Virus record (IMG/VR): IMGVR_UViG_3300035698_003100
Coordinates: 1 to 38,486 of that record
DNA length: 38,486 nucleotides
Strand: one strand, 5' to 3'
From: a virus
Shown here: positions 16,059 to 24,181 of the stretch, piece by piece
How positions within the stretch are numbered: position 1 is the stretch's first letter
Layout: each line of letters opens with the position of its first letter
Notes under the pieces: model-generated
Seen by the model: the letters and a program-made list of their open reading frames with translations, nothing else
Databases searched by the model: none
Told to the model about the DNA's origin: nothing
Program-made: the position numbers and the translations under genes

Positions 16059-16445
16059 ATGCCAAGACAAGCTTTAAGTATCAGAATTGTTGGATTAGAA
16101 CCAATAATCAAAGGATTATCTGTTTTAGGAAAAATTAAAATACCAGCAGCAATAGCTAAAGGTTTAGATCTTAGTAGTAGGTATGTACTTACGAATTTAA
16201 TACAAAATACACCTGTAGATACAGGGAATTTAGCTCTTAGTGAAACAATCTTTCCAGAGAGCGATCAAAAAGTTTTAGTAGGGCCTGATTTAAGTGTTGC
16301 CCATTATGCCCCTTTTGTTGAAAGAGGCCACCACACAACTGGTGGAAGTTTTGTTCCTGGTCAATTTTTTATTGAAAAAACAGCGATTGAAACTAGATCA
16401 GGAGTTATTGAGATATTTAATCAATTAATTAAAAACGTAGTATGA
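16059..16445 (+). CDS. Tail completion protein (HK97 gp10-like)
   Basis: A 128-residue protein with the family signature NTPVDTGNLALSE followed by VGPDLSVAHYAPFVERGHH and a C-terminal helix. HK97 gp10-like proteins act at the tail neck. Its TGA stop overlaps the next start (ATGA), and it is one of the genes showing that UGA is a stop here. Confidence 0.82.
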   Translation: MPRQALSIRIVGLEPIIKGLSVLGKIKIPAAIAKGLDLSSRYVLTNLIQNTPVDTGNLALSETIFPESDQKVLVGPDLSVAHYAPFVERGHHTTGGSFVPGQFFIEKTAIETRSGVIEIFNQLIKNVV

Positions 16446-16867
16446 GTAGAGATACAGATGAATTAAATAAGATAGTTTATGACGCATTAAAAAATAATGC
16501 GGCCTTACTAATTGCTTTAGGAGGTGATGCGACAAAAATAAAACATGCAGGACCAATGAATCTTTCAGAGTATCCTTGTGTTACTTATAAAATTTTAGGA
16601 GAAGAAGACAATGCTTACAATTCCGATCAGAAATCTGATATTACTAATACTTATATAATAGTACAATCTTTTTCGACAGACGCTTCACCTAAAGAAGTTT
16701 ATAACATAAATGATGCTGTTTTTGGTGCCTTAGATGGAAAAAGCTTGTCTAATGCAAGTCTATTAGTATATACTGCATATAGGCAGTTATCTACTCCAGT
16801 TTACGAGCCTAGTGTAAAAGTGTGGAGGGTGGACGCTACTTTTAGATTAGTAAATGCCGCTTTATGA
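16442..16867 (+). CDS. Tail terminator protein
   Basis: A 141-residue protein in the tail terminator position, with a DUF3168/gpU-like layout: an N-terminal helix (LNKIVYDALKNNAALLIAL), the strand YPCVTYKILGEE, a central region with VYNINDAVFGALDG, and a final strand VWRVDATFRLV. It overlaps both neighbours by four bases (ATGA), indicating coupled translation. Confidence 0.7.
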   Translation: MSRDTDELNKIVYDALKNNAALLIALGGDATKIKHAGPMNLSEYPCVTYKILGEEDNAYNSDQKSDITNTYIIVQSFSTDASPKEVYNINDAVFGALDGKSLSNASLLVYTAYRQLSTPVYEPSVKVWRVDATFRLVNAAL

Positions 16868-17307
16868 ATTACTCAAATAACAAAGATAATAGAGATAGAA
16901 AATTTCCGTTTTCTAAGTTTATTTTAGGGAGATTTCATAAGTGGACTGGCATAAAAGATGACAATGTAGAAGAAGCTTTAATAGAATTAACAGGGGATAC
17001 TTATCACGAAATGCGGCGTTTAGTATCACAAGTTTTAGATAAAATAGAGAAGATGGTTGAAGACGATGTATACCCAGGATATTTAAATGGGAAACCTTTG
17101 ACTACAGATCAAAGAAAGTGTATAAGAGAGATAGGTAATGAAGATTTAAAAGCGTATCTCAGGGTTACTATCACTGACGCATGGAATGATATATTGGATA
17201 AACAGAAATATGGAATTGATAAATTGGGTTTAGCTTTAAAACCATATTTAAAACCTAACGAAGAAGATAATGATGTTGGAACTGAACAGTCTGGCAGTAA
17301 ATCCTAG
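16864..17307 (+). CDS. Hypothetical protein in the tail operon
   Basis: A 147-residue, mostly helical, highly charged protein I cannot assign. Features: KFPFSKFILGRFHKWTGIKD at the start, then a helix YHEMRRLVSQVLDKIEKMV and YLRVTITDAWNDILDKQKYG near the end. It lies between tail terminator and tail tube genes, where small accessory tail proteins are often found. The following small gene overlaps its end by 38 bases. Confidence 0.6.
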   Translation: MNYSNNKDNRDRKFPFSKFILGRFHKWTGIKDDNVEEALIELTGDTYHEMRRLVSQVLDKIEKMVEDDVYPGYLNGKPLTTDQRKCIREIGNEDLKAYLRVTITDAWNDILDKQKYGIDKLGLALKPYLKPNEEDNDVGTEQSGSKS

Positions 17308-17476
17308 AAAGATATTTATATACGGAGAGTATATATTCAGGTACGGAGAAGACCTGAAACCAGTACCCTTAGAGGTACCAAGTTATGTAGCAGACATTTT
17401 ACTTCAAATGACAGGGAGGGTCAGTAGTTGTTGCGGACCGAAAGTACCCCCACCACTCTTTAGAGTAGTGAAGTAA
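17270..17476 (+). CDS. Small hypothetical protein overlapping the preceding gene
   Basis: A 68-residue ORF in a different frame, beginning within the 3' end of the preceding gene. It encodes RKIFIYGEYIFRYGEDLKPV, then LEVPSYVADILLQM and a CCGPKVPPP tail. The code beyond 17307 is the only explanation for a 210-base gap, and the sequence looks protein-like (Val-Pro-Ser-Tyr-Val and an amphipathic helix). Two ATGs (17270, 17273) are possible starts. Moderate support only. Confidence 0.5.
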   Translation: MMLELNSLAVNPRKIFIYGEYIFRYGEDLKPVPLEVPSYVADILLQMTGRVSSCCGPKVPPPLFRVVK

Positions 17477-17517
17477 TGAGGCGGAAGCGTATGAAATAAT
17501 TTTTAACACACTAATTT

Positions 17518-18084
17518 ATGGCTATTGACATTACAAATATCAATACCAAAGGAGCAGTTGTGACAATCGGTGGTGTAATACCTCTAGCAACTAATCCAGA
17601 CGGGGACGGATACTATTGGGGTACAGTTTCAGGAACAGATGTAGGATGTACCGCAGGCGGAGTGACAGTTAGTTATAGTTTTGAAAAGAATGACATTTTC
17701 TGTGACCAAACACTTGCTGCCGTTACTAGTTCGATCATTTCGGAAACAGTTGAAGTGGCTTTTAATATGCTGGAAACAGATGCGGCTAATTTAGCGTTAG
17801 CTATTCAACAATGTGTTACGGCTACAACTCCTGGTACTGAGGCTAAAATAGGAGTAGGTGGAATTACTACTATTACGTATGTTCCATTGAAACTTGAAAT
17901 ACCTGATAATGACACAGGAAATTTGACTACTTGGACTTTCTTCAAAGTACTATCTAGTGGAATGGAAATTAACTTTGAAAGAGACAATCCTTCTCAAATT
18001 ACTGTAACCTTTACTGCTTATGCTGATACATCTCACGCAGTAGGACATCAGTTATTCTCAATCCACGAGGACTTAACACCTTAA
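17518..18084 (+). CDS. Major tail tube protein
   Basis: A 188-residue beta-rich protein between tail terminator and tail chaperone genes, the standard place of the tail tube. Patterns: VTIGGVIPLATNPDG, then GGVTVSYSFEKNDIFCDQ, then SSIISETVEVAFNMLETD and a final PSQITVTFTAYAD. These match the tube fold, in which a long beta-hairpin follows the N-terminal strands. The codon use includes more C-ending codons, as in the capsid gene, fitting a highly expressed subunit. Confidence 0.78.
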   Translation: MAIDITNINTKGAVVTIGGVIPLATNPDGDGYYWGTVSGTDVGCTAGGVTVSYSFEKNDIFCDQTLAAVTSSIISETVEVAFNMLETDAANLALAIQQCVTATTPGTEAKIGVGGITTITYVPLKLEIPDNDTGNLTTWTFFKVLSSGMEINFERDNPSQITVTFTAYADTSHAVGHQLFSIHEDLTP

Positions 18085-18119
18085 TCTAGGTCTATAAATA
18101 ACCTGTAATATTTAATGTT

Positions 18120-18659
18120 ATGAGTGATACAAAAAAAGAAACGGAACAATTAGAAACTAAAACTGGGATAACTGAGGTTGTAAAACCAGTAGTAGCTAAG
18201 GAAGAAGATTCTAATGTTCCGTTTCTAACAGAGAAAGAAGTTAAATTTCCCTCTTCAGGAGAGACTAGGCTTATTAAAAAGCTGAAAGCAGGAAAGCATT
18301 ATGAGGCTCAACAAATTTATGCAAATTGGATTAATTCATTGCAGAAGATTTTGTTAAAAGCTCGTGTTGATCTTGATACAGGCTTTGATAAAGAAGGTAA
18401 AGCTGATATGAAGAAGCTAACTGATTTAATTGAAAAGAATAAAGAATTAAATGCAGATGCTTTATTGGAAAAAGCTCAAGAAGCGGCAAAAATGCGTATA
18501 GCTTTATTATCAGTGTGCTTAGGAGAAACTGAGAAGGAAATTGAAGAAAATTATTATGCAGAAGATTTAGAAGTTTTATTAGATGCTTCTATAGAGCTAA
18601 ATAATTTTCTTGGAACGCTAAAAAAATCCGTAGCCCCTATTACTGGCGGAGGGGCTTAG
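18120..18659 (+). CDS. Tail assembly chaperone (gpG-like)
   Basis: A 179-residue helical, charged protein directly upstream of the tape measure region, as gpG in lambda. Sequences: LTEKEVKFPSSGETRLIKKL, then HYEAQQIYANWINSLQKILL and a C-terminal helix DLEVLLDASIELNNFLGTL. The last codons run over a heptamer of seven A (18620-18626) that allows a -1 shift into the next ORF. Most ribosomes would stop at TAG 18657-18659. The chaperone role is known for the family and inferred here from position and the frameshift layout. Confidence 0.75.
   Translation: MSDTKKETEQLETKTGITEVVKPVVAKEEDSNVPFLTEKEVKFPSSGETRLIKKLKAGKHYEAQQIYANWINSLQKILLKARVDLDTGFDKEGKADMKKLTDLIEKNKELNADALLEKAQEAAKMRIALLSVCLGETEKEIEENYYAEDLEVLLDASIELNNFLGTLKKSVAPITGGGA
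18620..18656 (+). promoter_or_regulatory. Programmed -1 frameshift site
   Basis: The slippery heptamer A-AAA-AAA (18620-18626) is in the right register of the upstream gene. Five bases later a stem-loop pairs AGCCCC (18632-18637) with GGGGCT (18651-18656) around a 13-base loop. The -1 frame is open from 18605 to 19108. Slippery site, spacer and stem are the three elements of a typical -1 frameshift signal. Confidence 0.8.
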
Positions 18660-19108
18660 ATCAAGAAGTAGGAATAATTACTAGTATTCCTAACCCTATT
18701 ACTGATTTATTTAAGATAATAGTGGATACTCTAGCCAGTAGATATGGTTGGTCATTTTCAGAAATATCTGAAAACATGTATTGGGAAGATGTATATGAGA
18801 TGTATGAGTTATCAGCGAATACCCAAGTATTAGAGCGAAACGAGAAAATGAAATTTGACTATATGATACATGCCACATCTAAAAAAGCGTTAGACGGTTG
18901 GAAGGACTTATCAATACCTTTTCCAAATAGGAGTTGGGTTCCGCCAAAAGAAAATAAGATTGATGATTTACCTCAGTCGTTTAGAAGATTTAAAAATGCT
19001 AGTAAAGCATCCCCAGAGCAAGTGAAACGGGCCAAATATGTTAAGAAGCGAGTAGAAGAAAATTATAAAAGAATGATGGCTATACAGCATGGCACCTTAA
19101 CAGAATAA
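18626..19108 (+). CDS. Tail assembly chaperone frameshift extension (gpT-like)
   Basis: The T part of a G-T fusion, read in the -1 frame relative to the upstream gene from the slippery A run onward. The extension adds about 160 residues (SPYYWRRGLDQEVG, then FKIIVDTLASRYGWSFSEIS, WEDVYEMYELS and a basic end VKRAKYVKKRVEENYKRMM). Together with 169 residues of the upstream protein this gives a fusion of about 329 residues. There is no ATG at the front; the GTG at 18722 could give a shorter free product but is not needed. The role is to bind the tape measure protein and recruit tail tube subunits, as in lambda gpGT. Confidence 0.78.
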   Translation: MRSPYYWRRGLDQEVGIITSIPNPITDLFKIIVDTLASRYGWSFSEISENMYWEDVYEMYELSANTQVLERNEKMKFDYMIHATSKKALDGWKDLSIPFPNRSWVPPKENKIDDLPQSFRRFKNASKASPEQVKRAKYVKKRVEENYKRMMAIQHGTLTE

Positions 19109-19118
19109 CTAAACTCAA

Positions 19119-22100
19119 ATGGCAGTTTCCGCAGAGACATCAATTATTATAGAAGCGATTAATAGAGCTTCAACAGAAATAAGACAAGTTCAAACGGACT
19201 TAATTGGTTTAGGGAAAACTGTAGGAGCTACTAATACAGGGATGGCGGCTTTCAGTTCTAAGTTAAAAAACATAGGAGGACAATTAAGAGGAATAGGTTT
19301 AGGTTTAACAGCTTCTTTGACGTTACCTTTGGTTTTATTAGGGAGAGCAGCATTAAAAACTTCTGAGGAATTTGAACAAAGTATTACGAATGCTTTCTCA
19401 GTAATGCAAGGGGCTTCTGAAAGTGCTAGAGAGGAGCTAACGCTATTCGCAAGACAATTAGGTAAAGATACTGCTTTTACAGCTAGTGAGGCGGCAGACG
19501 GTATATATAAACTAGCTTCAGCAGGTTTAGACACAAAACAAATAATAAAGACTCTTAATCCAGTATTAGCTTTAGCGGCAGCTACTCAATCAGAATTAGC
19601 AGATGTAGCAGAACAAGCTACTGTTGCTATGAAAGTATTTGGTTTAGAAGCTACTGAGGCTGAAAGGATTATGGATACTTTTGCGGCTGGTATTGCTAAC
19701 ACAAATTTAAATTTTAGTCGTATCCAAGAGGCTATGAAATTTGCTGCTCCTTCAATGGCGGCATTTGGGAAGACAGTAGAAGAAACAACTGCGGCATTAG
19801 GGCTATTTGCCAATGCAGGTATATTTGGAACTAGGGCGGGTACTGGGTTAAGAAGAATTTTATCAAGACTAGCCGATCCAACAGCAGAAATGGTTAAAGT
19901 ATTTGGTGAATTAGGAATAGCAATGGATGAGGTTAATCCAGCTACTAAGGATTTAGGAGAAATATTTGATGTACTTCAAGAAAGCGGTATCAATGCTACA
20001 CAAACATTTCGAGCGTTTGGACAAATTGCGGCTACTCCTGTGGTAGCTGTGTTAAAATCTGCGGCAGGACAAGGGCAAGCTGTAAGTGAAGTATTAGACG
20101 AGCTTGAAGGAAAAATGGGTAAGACAGGATTAGCGGCTAAAATAGCGGCAGAACAGATGGATACAGTTTCAGGAGAAATGAGAAAATTAAAATCATCCTT
20201 AGATGAGGTATTTCTTTCTTTTAAAGAAGATGTATTTGGAGACTCAATTAAAGAATTTATAAAAGATGTTAGAATATTTGTTAATGGCTTAGGGGAAATA
20301 CCCGCAGCCACTAAAAGAACTATTGTAGAACTTGGTGGATTATTAGCAATAATAGGGCCATTAACTTTATTAATAGGGGGATTAACGGCGGCTATAGGTA
20401 CTTTACTAACAACCGCAGGAGCTTTAGTAGGAGCGGTAGTCGCTATTTCAGCGGCTTTAATATTTTTCAGGGATAGTGCAATAGCACCACTTATAGCAGT
20501 ATTAGCTACTTTTGGAGCTAGTTTATTAATAATAAATAAATTAGTAGGGTTTTATAAAGTGATACAAAAATCTGTAGTAGCTATGGCAGTTTATCAAAAA
20601 GCTATACAGGCGGGAACGGTAGCAAATTTAGCTTTTGGTAAAAGTTTATTAGCTTTAGCAGTAAATCCTATTGTTTTAGCGGCGGCAGTTATTACTAGTT
20701 TAGTAGCTCTGTTTATTAGAGCTAAAAATAAAGCTACTGAATTAGCAGTAGCCAACGAAAACTTAACAGAGTCTTTTAAACTTTTAAGTTCTGCTGGAGT
20801 TAAAGCACAGCAAGTCGTTACTCCTTTACAGGATGCTATAGATAAGACTAGAGAAGCTAGTGATGAGGTTAGAAGACTAGAAACACAACTTCAAAAGACT
20901 GATTTAGCTTTGGATATTAAAACTCAGTCTTTTGATGATTTAAGAAAACAAATTTTAGATTTTTTAATAGCTACAGGTAGTACTAATGTAGAGATTCAAA
21001 CTATAACGGGAAATATGAGGTTATTTGGAAAAGCTGTAAATAAGTCTACAGACGATATTAATAAATTTGGTAGTAATGTTGAGTTAACTACCGAAGATTT
21101 AGCTGCTTTAGAAAAAGTATCTAAAGCTACAGCAATAACTATATCTCAGAATCTTAGTAAGGCTTTTGATTTTAATGTAAGTACTTTATTAAAATCAGGG
21201 GATACTTTAAAAGAAGCTCTGAATAAAACATTAGACGGGGCTAGAAAAGAGCTAGGCAAATTTCCTCAAGATGTTGAGTTAATGTTTGATGCTTTAAATA
21301 CTCAATTTTTGGCTAGAATAGCTAACCAAGAAGGCATTGGGGCAGCCTATTCTTTTGCTTTTGGTAGAGGTATGACTTCTCAAGATGCTAAACAAAGTTT
21401 AGAGTCTGCTGGAGCTACTATATCAGATACTACTATAGGAGCTATTTTAGCTAAAAGTAAGGACATTGAAGAGGCGGGAGAAATTGATGGTCTTTTATTT
21501 GCTTTAGCATTTGAAGATGCAGGAGAAAGAGCTGCTATTAGAAGTGCTCCTAACGTATTAGCGGCTACCATAGATGCTTTAGATGCTAAAAGACAAGGTT
21601 TAGTGCAAGAAGGTATTATAATAGGTACAGCCACAGGAAATGCAGTTGTAATAGGGCTAGAGAGTACTTTACCTTCTTTACAAGGGGTTACTAGAAGAAT
21701 AGCTGAAGCTTTAAGTTTATTATCTACTAGTGCTGTAAAAGCTGGTCCAGTAGTTAATACTTTGGTAAAATCTTTAGGTAAAATGGCTGGAATAGAAGTA
21801 GTTAATTTTGAGCAAGCTAGTGATACTATGATTGATTTAGCTAAAGGAGCTAATGCGGCAACTGAAGAGCTGGATAACTTGCCACCTGCTATATCAGCAG
21901 GAGGATCAGCAGTTAAAGAGGCTACTAAAGAAATGAAAGAAATGTCCAGTTCTTTAAAAAGATTAGGAATATTTGCTGTTAGAGAAGGAGGAAAAATAGT
22001 TGATACTTTTGATAGCGTTGAAGAAGGAGTAGAAAAAGTAAAAGATAGATTAGCGGAATTAGATAATAGGCAAGCAGAGTTTGCTAGTAATGCTGATGAA

Positions 22101-23606
22101 TTAGGAATTTCAATTAGAAATGCTATTGCTACAGGATTTGGAGGATTAGAGAACGTAGTAGATGATTATGCCGATGTAGAAGAAGTACTTGTAAATATAA
22201 CTAAAGAAGTAGAAACCTTACAAAAAGCTCACCAAAAATTTATCGATGACGCTGTATCAGGATTAGATAAATATGGAGGCATTATTCAAGATATAAATAA
22301 GGAGTATGATGAATTACTTAATAAAACTTCTGAATCAGCGGCAATTGATATAGTTGAACAATATAATAAAGCATTAGATGACCAAGTTGAGGTAACAGGG
22401 CAATTAGCAGAAGCTCAAAAAGAATTGGATAGTGCTAGATCGGAAGGAGATCAAGATTCTATATCACGTTCTCAGGAAAGAGTAGATACTTTAAAAAAAG
22501 AAAAAGCAACTTTAGATAAGTTTGTAACTGAATTTAAAAATTTGACTAAGGAAGGGCAAGATTTTAGTGAATCCCTTACTACAGTTCAAGAGAAGATTTC
22601 AGAAGCAACTATAAAACAACAAGAATTACTTGAAGCAGGAAAAGAAACTGCGAAGATAGATCAGACTATTGCCGATTTAAGAACTCAAGAATTAATATTA
22701 TTAGGAAAACAAAAATTAGCTGTAGATGAAAGAGCTATTATAGAAGCACAATTAGCGGAAGATAAATTACAAAGAGATTTATCAGAGATTGATTTTATTG
22801 CTTATAAATTAGGTAAAGAGCTAGAAGCTATTAATGCTAAAAGAGCTGAAGAAATAAAAGCACAAGAAGATATTGCAAAAGTTCAAGCGGCTATTTCAGG
22901 ATTATCTATAGATGAGTTATCGGCTAAAGGATTTAGTGATGATTTTATTGCTGAAGTGAATAAAATTAAAGATGCCTTACAATCTGAAGATTTAGGAGCT
23001 GCCTTAGCAGATTTAGGGTTAGATGTAACCGCAGAAGAATTAATTACAAAATATCAAGAAGAAGAGCAGTTAAGAAAAGATTCTTTAGACAGACAATTAG
23101 AATTACTTGAAAGAACAAAAGAGCAGGAAGTAGAGATAGCTATAGAGACTAGATTAGAGTTACAGCAACAGCAAGCCTTATTAGAAGAAGATTTAACATT
23201 GAGCTACGATAGATTAATAGTCAAATTAAAAGAAGTAGAGGCGGCTGCTATAAAAGCATTAGCGGCAAAAAGAGCGGCTGCTAGTAGCGATAGTTCGGGT
23301 AAAAAAGAAGGAGGATTTGGTTTTGCTTCTGGTGGTTTTACTGGGGCGGGTAGTTTAGATAGCGTTGCAGGGCTAGTACACAAAGGAGAATGGGTTGCGC
23401 CTAATTGGATGGTAAAGAATTTTAGACCTATGATTGACTTACTTGAAGGAGTAAGGCAAAATAAGGCTAGAGGATTTGAAGAAGGAGGTATGGTTGGAGG
23501 AGGAACTACATTTAATACACCTGTTAATATGAAAAACATAATTAGCTCTCCTATGGACTTTAATAGTATAGCTAGAAATATTAAATGGCATTTGCGAACC
23601 CACTGA
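19119..23606 (+). CDS. Tail tape measure protein
   Basis: A 1495-residue tape measure protein of the TP901 type. Residues about 85-290 form the conserved tail-tape domain (FEQSITNAFSVMQGASESAR, FARQLGKDTAFTASEAADGI and NTNLNFSRIQEAMKFAAPSM). A strongly hydrophobic section follows at about 395-535, probably membrane-active during DNA entry. A long coiled-coil region spans about 960-1420. The C-terminus has FASGGFTGAGSLDSVAGLVH and a KGEWVAP motif typical of tape measure ends. No muralytic domain is visible. At roughly 0.15 nm per residue, the tail would be a little over 200 nm long. Confidence 0.93.
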   Translation: MAVSAETSIIIEAINRASTEIRQVQTDLIGLGKTVGATNTGMAAFSSKLKNIGGQLRGIGLGLTASLTLPLVLLGRAALKTSEEFEQSITNAFSVMQGASESAREELTLFARQLGKDTAFTASEAADGIYKLASAGLDTKQIIKTLNPVLALAAATQSELADVAEQATVAMKVFGLEATEAERIMDTFAAGIANTNLNFSRIQEAMKFAAPSMAAFGKTVEETTAALGLFANAGIFGTRAGTGLRRILSRLADPTAEMVKVFGELGIAMDEVNPATKDLGEIFDVLQESGINATQTFRAFGQIAATPVVAVLKSAAGQGQAVSEVLDELEGKMGKTGLAAKIAAEQMDTVSGEMRKLKSSLDEVFLSFKEDVFGDSIKEFIKDVRIFVNGLGEIPAATKRTIVELGGLLAIIGPLTLLIGGLTAAIGTLLTTAGALVGAVVAISAALIFFRDSAIAPLIAVLATFGASLLIINKLVGFYKVIQKSVVAMAVYQKAIQAGTVANLAFGKSLLALAVNPIVLAAAVITSLVALFIRAKNKATELAVANENLTESFKLLSSAGVKAQQVVTPLQDAIDKTREASDEVRRLETQLQKTDLALDIKTQSFDDLRKQILDFLIATGSTNVEIQTITGNMRLFGKAVNKSTDDINKFGSNVELTTEDLAALEKVSKATAITISQNLSKAFDFNVSTLLKSGDTLKEALNKTLDGARKELGKFPQDVELMFDALNTQFLARIANQEGIGAAYSFAFGRGMTSQDAKQSLESAGATISDTTIGAILAKSKDIEEAGEIDGLLFALAFEDAGERAAIRSAPNVLAATIDALDAKRQGLVQEGIIIGTATGNAVVIGLESTLPSLQGVTRRIAEALSLLSTSAVKAGPVVNTLVKSLGKMAGIEVVNFEQASDTMIDLAKGANAATEELDNLPPAISAGGSAVKEATKEMKEMSSSLKRLGIFAVREGGKIVDTFDSVEEGVEKVKDRLAELDNRQAEFASNADELGISIRNAIATGFGGLENVVDDYADVEEVLVNITKEVETLQKAHQKFIDDAVSGLDKYGGIIQDINKEYDELLNKTSESAAIDIVEQYNKALDDQVEVTGQLAEAQKELDSARSEGDQDSISRSQERVDTLKKEKATLDKFVTEFKNLTKEGQDFSESLTTVQEKISEATIKQQELLEAGKETAKIDQTIADLRTQELILLGKQKLAVDERAIIEAQLAEDKLQRDLSEIDFIAYKLGKELEAINAKRAEEIKAQEDIAKVQAAISGLSIDELSAKGFSDDFIAEVNKIKDALQSEDLGAALADLGLDVTAEELITKYQEEEQLRKDSLDRQLELLERTKEQEVEIAIETRLELQQQQALLEEDLTLSYDRLIVKLKEVEAAAIKALAAKRAAASSDSSGKKEGGFGFASGGFTGAGSLDSVAGLVHKGEWVAPNWMVKNFRPMIDLLEGVRQNKARGFEEGGMVGGGTTFNTPVNMKNIISSPMDFNSIARNIKWHLRTH

Positions 23607-23608
23607 TA

Positions 23609-23628
23609 ATCTATATAATTATATAGAT
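23609..23628 (+). promoter_or_regulatory. Perfect palindrome covering the start of the HNH gene
   Basis: Twenty bases, ATCTATATAA followed by its exact reverse complement, end on the first two bases of the ATG of the HNH gene. In RNA this forms a hairpin that would hide the start codon. Phage T4 uses similar hairpins to silence homing endonucleases on early transcripts. Confidence 0.65.
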
Positions 23629-24181
23629 GAATAAAACAGGAAGAAAAATTGGGCATGAAGTTACTAAAGCTACAAGACTTAAAATGAGTTTAGCAGGGAA
23701 AGGTCGCAAAGCTTGGAATAAAGGAATACCTATGTCAGAGGAAGCTAAACTTAAATTGAGCAAAACTAATACAGGAAAAACATGGAGTGAGGAGCATATC
23801 AAAAAGAGGTCTATAAGCATAAAAAAAGCACACTCTACTAAAGGGATGAGGAAGAAAAAAAGTTTATTGCAAAAAGGATCAAAAGGGTCTAATTGGCAAG
23901 GAGGTATAACATCTATGAATATTTGCGGGAGGAATACATCTAAATATAGGGATTGGAGAGAAGAGGTGTTCAAGCGAGATAACTATGAATGCCAAGAACC
24001 AGAATGTAAGAGCAAGAGAGGGAGTTACATAGAAGCTCATCATATAAAATCTTACTCGAAACACATAGAATTAAGGTATGATATAGGAAATGGTATTACA
24101 TTATGCAAAAAGTGTCATAGCAAAACAATTAAAAAAGAAACACATTATGAGAAAAAATATTTTAAACTACTAGCATTATGA
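23627..24181 (+). CDS. Free-standing HNH homing endonuclease with NUMOD3 motifs
   Basis: A 184-residue DNA-binding nuclease. The N-terminal half carries NUMOD3-type DNA-binding motifs (ATRLKMSLAGKGRKAWNKGI, then SEEAKLKLSKTNTGKTWSEE). The C-terminal half is an HNH domain: WREEVFKRDNYECQ, then EAHHIKSY, then NGITLCKKCHS with the closing His. It sits between the tape measure and distal tail genes and overlaps the next start (ATGA). This is the typical place for a free-standing homing endonuclease that cuts the neighbouring gene of a rival phage. A palindrome overlaps its start codon. Confidence 0.9.
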   Translation: MNKTGRKIGHEVTKATRLKMSLAGKGRKAWNKGIPMSEEAKLKLSKTNTGKTWSEEHIKKRSISIKKAHSTKGMRKKKSLLQKGSKGSNWQGGITSMNICGRNTSKYRDWREEVFKRDNYECQEPECKSKRGSYIEAHHIKSYSKHIELRYDIGNGITLCKKCHSKTIKKETHYEKKYFKLLAL

